Part shown: positions 8,572-12,930 of the stretch, one piece after another
Numbering within the stretch: position 1 is the stretch's first letter
How the letters are laid out: every line of letters begins with the position of its first letter
NCBI GenBank assembly: GCA_028565635.1
Contig: JAOXYB010023402.1
Coordinates: 17,596 to 30,525, forward strand
Source: Phoronis ovalis
Taxonomy: Eukaryota; Phoronida; Phoronidae
Direction: 5' to 3'
DNA length: 12,930 bases
Program-made: the position numbers and the translations under genes
The notes under the pieces: model-generated
The model's database searches: none
What the model was told of the DNA's origin: nothing
The model's input: the letters and a program-made list of their open reading frames with translations, nothing else

Positions 8572-8621
8572 TAGGAAAGCTCAATCAACGTGAAATAGTA
8601 AGAAAATACAATTGTGAGTAG
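8572..8621 (+). other. Possible alternative terminal coding exon
   Basis: A strong acceptor (taatttcctgttgtgtttcag) ends at 8571. If spliced from the donor after 8016 (one base left over), the frame reads V, then GKLNQREIVRKYNCE and TAG at 8619-8621. The result is a different, charged C-terminus. The acceptor is good but the donor gtcaca is poor, so this isoform is only a possibility. Confidence 0.35.
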
Positions 8622-8902
8622 AGCTCACACTAAAGCAGGAAAATAGGCAGTTATCTGCACACTTGAAGTAGGATGTGAAATAGTGTATTGGTAAGGTTAG
8701 TTGTTAAGGTTCTATGAGTTTACAGCAAGTCTGCATACAAGTTGAACAAATAGTTTCTACTGTCAGATGACTGAATTCTTCACAATAAGACTAGACACAT
8801 CACTGTACTGTGGTGATTAGTCATTACCATTGTGGAGATTCATTACAGACTAATCCAAGAGAGAGGAAAACCGATTGAAAATGCTGTAATAGTAGATGTG
8901 CC

Positions 8903-8908
8903 ATTAAA
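8903..8908 (+). terminator. Possible polyadenylation signal ATTAAA
   Basis: ATTAAA, the common variant hexamer, lies about 880 bases after the stop and is followed by ttccttgctggtcatgtttt, which is moderately GU/U-rich. A candidate proximal poly(A) site. Confidence 0.35.
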
Positions 8909-9422
8909 CATTCCTTGCTGGTCATGTTTTACAAGATTTTAAGTAACTATCTAGTATGTTCCTTAGAGTTTTTCTTGCTTTCGTGGTTATAAAAAATCAT
9001 TTCTGATATTATGCAATATTGTACGCAGATGTTATTTGAGAGTTTGGTTTTCTGATATGGATTATGTGAAGGTAACAAGATGTTTTAAACAATGAATCTA
9101 CTTACATTCACACAATCTATATATAAGCTTTGTTTAAAAAAAAATAATTAAAAGGAATGTGCAGAAGGGTTTCTCTGATTACAGTTATTAACATATACAG
9201 TCATGTACCAACTGTACAAGTATGTGTTGTTTTATTTATTTAATAGCTGTTGATTAATAGAAAAGGTACTAAAAGTACATTACTTTTATTAATTCTAGTG
9301 ATGTAAGTTTCTAGGCTTGTTTGTCTTCTACATTGTGTCAATATTTGTTCTGATACTGCAGTTGCAGTGTTTTACAGTTGCTAATAGACTATTTGAATTC
9401 ACTTGGTAAAGCCTCAGGTCTC

Positions 9423-9487
9423 GAGCCCAAACATTCCCAGCAAGCAGAGTTTTGTAGATGAATTGTACAGTGGGAATGCACGGGCTT
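9423..9487. repeat. Imperfect hairpin of about 65 bases
   Basis: CATTCCCA (9432-9439) pairs exactly with TGGGAATG (9471-9478). After a 3x3 internal loop, AGCCC pairs with GGGCT further out. The loop is 31 bases. The size is near that of a small precursor hairpin, but the stem is short. Confidence 0.6.
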
Positions 9488-10118
9488 GCAACCAGTGTTT
9501 TTGCCAACTTTGCACAAAGTTTATTGTTTCTTAATTGTGTGTTAGCAGTCAATAATCTGTGTTAATAATCTTTTTTTACCAAAGATCACCAGCAGTGAAG
9601 TAATCTGTTCATGAAATATTACTACTGTAACAGTTTGCATTGAGATGGAGCCGTTTTACCTTGTACTTCAGTGTTTTCCGATAATTTTGTATTGCCTTGC
9701 ATGATAACACCAACTAAATGCTTATGTACTCTTAATTAAGTACACAAAGGTACCATAGACAATAAGAAAACAAGGCATAACTTTAAAACAAAGCGGCATA
9801 ACAGTGCAAATTGTACTTCTGTGTTCAAAAAATGGACAGAGACACCTATGTGTCATTGGCATGGCATTTTCATTAGCCAAGATGTACAAATGAAATGAGG
9901 ATAGGTTACGATAGGTATTTATTGGCAGGTTATACTTACACAAGATTAGCTAGTACTGCAAAGTTTAAAGACGTTCAGTTATTATAATCATAACTTCAAA
10001 AAAAAAAACATATAAAAAAAAGTTGTAAATAACAATGTTCTTCACTGAGAGGATATGCTGCAGTAAAGGTTTACTGTTTGTTGTCCTTTCCTGTATGAGG
10101 AGGTACATTTTGTTGTTT

Positions 10119-10140
10119 ACTGTATATAATAATATACAGT
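10119..10140. repeat. Hairpin ACTGTATAT / ATATACAGT
   Basis: Nine-base perfect arms with a four-base loop (AATA). The left arm contains TGTATATA, a match to the Pumilio-type UGUANAUA site. The AT content makes the hairpin weak on its own. Confidence 0.7.
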
Positions 10141-10393
10141 GCGATAAGTTTGATACTTGACTTGTCGTCAGACTGGAGAGTACTGTTTATTGATGGCAAA
10201 TTACCTTCCCCTGCCACATGTAAGTTGTCTGCATTACAGTTATTGTTATGATGTGTTGTAATCAAGTGGATTATTTGTTAGTTGACGGCAGTATGCACTT
10301 CTGTTGTCACTTTGTTTCTTTGGCTTTTGCTGTGTACAGCACAGTTATTGAGAGCAGAAGCACTTTTGAGTAGTTTGTTGTTTCTTCTAGTTA

Positions 10394-10399
10394 ATTAAA
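10394..10399 (+). terminator. Possible polyadenylation signal ATTAAA
   Basis: ATTAAA followed by cttttttgctcatcggctgc, a U-rich stretch. A second candidate intermediate poly(A) site. Confidence 0.3.
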
Positions 10400-10549
10400 C
10401 TTTTTTGCTCATCGGCTGCTTCAAGTACTACAAATGTGACTTAACAGACAGACAAATTGCAGTTAACAACAAGTGACAACAAAATCACATATCGTTGCTA
10501 TATATTAATATAGCGTAGAACAGTTGGACCAGCTTTTTGAGCTGCAGTG

Positions 10550-10582
10550 TTGACTCAAATTAGGCAGTTGAGTCAATTGCCT
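10550..10582. promoter_or_regulatory. Twin AP-1-type sites in overlapping inverted repeats
   Basis: TGACTCA (10551-10557) and TGAGTCA (10569-10575) both match the AP-1/bZIP consensus TGASTCA, 18 bases apart. They lie in a 9-base-arm inverted repeat (TTGACTCAA / TTGAGTCAA, 9-base loop). The second site is also the centre of a near-palindrome with arms AGGCAGTTGA and TCAATTGCCT (10562-10582, one mismatch). The two foldings exclude each other. A bZIP-bound element is inferred from motif match only. Confidence 0.45.
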
Positions 10583-11344
10583 GTACTGTCAGATTTCGAG
10601 GTGTGTTCGGTGAAGGGATGTTGTCATTTATATACTTCTATATATTATATATCAGTAGGTAAAAAGATGGGTTGTTAGTTATACAATTTAACAACTCCTT
10701 GAATTACTAGATTATATTTCAGTAGCATCGGTTATTTTTACAGGAGACCAGATTTGCTGTGCAGTTTTCACTGCAAGAGTAGGCATCCCCACTCTTGTTT
10801 AGAAACCTGCAGCTGAAAATGTCATCTTGTGAAATAATTGGTCAGCACTGTAAACATTTTCTATTTATTATTATTTTGTTTAAATTTAAAAAAAATATTT
10901 CTGAAAATTTAGCTATCTTGCAATAAGTGTGTTTAACTTACGCTTCCCGACACTCTTGTTCTAGTTGTATTGTTTCAACATAACTTCATAGACTTTTTTT
11001 GTTGTAGGCATAACTTATTATACATATTAATGTTTGTTATATCGCACGACCCTTGGATATTGAACTGCTTTTACTAGCTTATATTTGCCTTGTGTGTGTG
11101 CATGTGTACTAAATGCTTGATTAGATATCGGCATTATGTTTGGTTACATTGCATTCTATAGGGAATAATATGTAGTTCCTTGCAGATACAAATTTATAGG
11201 TTTAAAAAACATTCAACTGGTATGTTGTTTTATGCCCATAACTATAGTGGATGGGCATAAAGTCGTCATGTTTGCGGCATTGTCATCTTCGCATGTTACC
11301 TTTTCTTTGTCTAGCACAAACGGCTTTAGCTTTTGTCAGATCTT

Positions 11345-11975
11345 CTTCATATTCGGTACAGAGTAAGTTTGTTCCCATTTCGGGAATGACTGGAAGATTG
11401 AAAGATGGATTCACGAAGGCCATAGGTTGGTGGGCGTATTAGGGCAGCTGACATTTAAAATGACCTTGAGAAATAGGTCAGATGCTGATACAAATCTTAC
11501 ACATTTTTGGTTGTGCAATACACTTTCTTCGTCTCACAATAACTGCTTCAGATTTTAACTAATAAGGTTAATATTTGGTACAGGTTAATGTACAAGTCGG
11601 ACATAATTTTGACCGTGATTACTTCAACATGGCCGACTGGTGGCCATGTTTGTTCCTGAGAGGGCATAGTATTTTGTGCCCGTCTCAGGAAAGACGAAGC
11701 ATTGACTGGATGATTCGAAGACGGATTCACAAAGCCGTACTTTGGTGGGTGTATTAAGCCAGGTGACACTTGAAAATGACCTTGAGAAGTACCTCGGATG
11801 CCGATACGAATTTTCAACAATTTTGGTTGTGCGTTATACTTGTTTGTCTTGTAGTAATGACTTCAGTTTTTATTCAATCAGCTTGATATTTGGTACAGTG
11901 TAAATATTGGTTATCACTTCCAATATAGCCAACTGGCGGCCATGTTTGTTTCCTAATTTAAGCCCAGAGGTGGGT
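11345..11975. repeat. Degenerate tandem repeat, about 315-base period
   Basis: Landmarks recur about 315 bases apart: a GGATTCAC module at 11407 and 11722, the AATGACCTTGAGAA module at about 11459 and 11775, and an ATATTTGGTACAG module at 11571 and 11886 (with a diverged ATATTCGGTACAG at 11345). Copy 1 lacks about 90 bases found in copy 2; copy 3 is cut short after the CCATGTTTG module. A matching CATGTTTGCGG near 11268 suggests older remnants further left. Likely a decayed dispersed or satellite repeat; I cannot name the family. Confidence 0.8.
11626..11689. repeat. Two adjacent strong hairpins inside repeat copy 2
   Basis: AACATGGCC (11626-11634) pairs perfectly with GGCCATGTT (11642-11650) across a 7-base loop. 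CCTGAGAGGGCA (11655-11666) pairs with TGCCC and TCTCAGG (11677-11689) with one bulged G and a 10-base loop. They lie four bases apart, within the part missing from copy 1. Such structure is common in non-autonomous repeat elements. Confidence 0.8.
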
Positions 11976-12494
11976 TGGTGTTAATGGATAGGTGGTATTT
12001 TAGAATGAGTTGGCAAACCGTTTTGCCAGATCCTGAAAACTGTTGTATATGGAGAGATCACTTTAAAACTACTTCAGTGATGGGCATGTCTGCAAAAGCA
12101 GACCTCTTGTATCATATTTGCTTTAGTTTGCAGTGTTATTGTTTTGAGTGTTTGAAAGCAAGAACTTTTCAATACTAATCACATGTTCAGTACCAGTAAG
12201 TTTAGCACCTAGCAACCGTTTTGTAATTCAGATGCTGCAAATATAATTTCTCGTTATTCTATTTCTGGCCATAACAGTGCCTGGAAAGCAGTGACACAAA
12301 AATGATAGGGATTTCTTAATAACCAGAAATATTATGACGGTGACTGAATTTTAATAACTGTGTGGTATTGTCACCGAAATACTGGATCTCCAAATTTGAG
12401 TAAATGAGTGTATCATCTTGATAATGGGTGTTCCTCGCTTATGTAACTCTTAATTGTCCTAGTAATCTGTATTTGACATTATTGTTCACCTAGT

Positions 12495-12500
12495 AATAAA
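12495..12500 (+). terminator. Polyadenylation signal AATAAA
   Basis: The canonical AATAAA that I found downstream of the stop codon is followed within 30-45 bases by the U-rich ttgtatttatttatattt. It lies just before the minisatellite and is the best candidate for the distal end of the transcript. Confidence 0.45.
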
Positions 12501-12591
12501 GAAAACTTATTGGCATACCAGAAATTTGTATTTATTTATATTTAATATACAAATACATGCACAATTTGGCAACATTTCATTGACATCGCTC

Positions 12592-12930
12592 TGAATAACA
12601 AAGCAGACATGTACCTAAACGTTCTTGATCAAAGCAGCAGGATGCAAATAACACAGTAGACATGTACCTAAACTTTCTTGATCAAAGCAACAGGATGCAA
12701 ATAACACAGTAGACATGTACCTAAACTTTCTTGATCAAAGCAACAGGATGCAAATAACACAGTAGACATGTACCTAGACTTTCTTGATCAAAGCAACGTA
12801 CAGGATGCAAATAACACAGTAGACATGTACCTAAACGTTCTTGATCAAAGCAGCAGGATGCAAATAACACAGTAGACATGTACCTAAACGTTCTTGATCA
12901 AAGCAGCAGGATGCAAATAACACAGTAGAC
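12592..12930. repeat. 53-base minisatellite, at least six copies, runs off the window
   Basis: The unit anchor GACATGTACCT starts at 12606, 12659, 12712, 12765, 12822, 12875 and 12928. The period is 53 except for copy 4 (57), which has GTAC inserted after GCAAC. Copies are nearly identical, each with a TTGATCAA palindrome. Two linked variants occur: AACGTTC with GCAGCAGG in copies 1, 5 and 6, and ACTTTC with GCAAC in copies 2-4. No spacers, so it is not a CRISPR array. Confidence 0.97.

Larger units (their letters stand above)
8028..12500 (+). other. Gene-free stretch: probable long 3' UTR and/or intergenic DNA
   Basis: No open frame here shows domain content, codon bias or consistent splicing on either strand; the small frames present look like chance or repeat-derived. 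The sequence is AU-rich, with ATTTATTTA at about 9234, A-runs at 8053-8064 and 9999-10019, weak polyadenylation signals, and one AATAAA at 12495. That would allow a 3' UTR of about 4.5 kb, as seen in many animal regulatory genes. Without transcript data the true end is unknown. Hairpins, paired AP-1-type sites and a 315-base repeat are listed separately. Confidence 0.5.

Noticed and set aside
11251-11820. Open frames on both strands in the 11.2-11.8 kb repeats
   Set aside because: Copies differ by frame-breaking indels and no known protein family is recognised; best explained as repeat DNA.
8028-12500. Smr or other domain exons downstream of the CCCH exon
   Set aside because: I looked for conserved coding segments such as a DLHG-type Smr motif between good splice sites and found none.
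12592-12930. CRISPR-like array
   Set aside because: The whole 53-base unit repeats head to tail with no unique spacers, and the context is eukaryotic.

Overview
The window reads as nuclear DNA of an animal, most likely an arthropod or insect. It is AT-rich, coding sequence is broken by introns of about 270-850 bases with GT...AG ends and polypyrimidine tracts, one very long exon encodes a low-complexity regulatory protein, and the flanks hold minisatellite and dispersed repeats. Nothing looks prokaryotic. The taxon is an inference from style, not from a marker.

One protein-coding gene is supported, all on the + strand. Eight exons (438-548, 863-938, 1551-1620, 1960-5443, 6129-6240, 6524-6683, 6954-7017, 7866-8027) join in a single open frame, and every junction agrees in phase. 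They give 1412 residues. The 5' end is missing: the first visible exon is internal and no phase-compatible start exon was found in bases 1-437. The product is a long, Ser/Asp/Glu-rich, mostly disordered protein. It has a Trp/Tyr/Phe-rich central block, three copies of a SxFxxxF[DE] motif and a cluster of Ser-x-x-Leu-Trp motifs. Near the C-terminus are two tandem CCCH zinc fingers (CX7CX4CX3H, then CX7CX5CX3H), followed by a basic RS-like tail. This suggests an RNA-binding post-transcriptional regulator that recruits partners through short linear motifs. I cannot give it a gene symbol.

Two splicing alternatives stand out. An 18-base microexon candidate (6778-6795) lies between the CCCH exon and the next one; it would add six residues just after the second finger with phase intact. 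An alternative 3' terminal exon (8572-8621) would replace the last four residues.

From 8028 to about 12.5 kb there is no supported gene. The stretch fits a long AU-rich 3' UTR ending near an AATAAA at 12495, or 3' UTR plus intergenic DNA. It contains paired AP-1-type sites, several hairpins, Pumilio-like sites and a decayed repeat of about 315 bases in tandem (about 11345-11975). The window ends inside a 53-base minisatellite (12592 to the edge). A separate 43-base, three-copy repeat sits immediately before the acceptor of exon 3.
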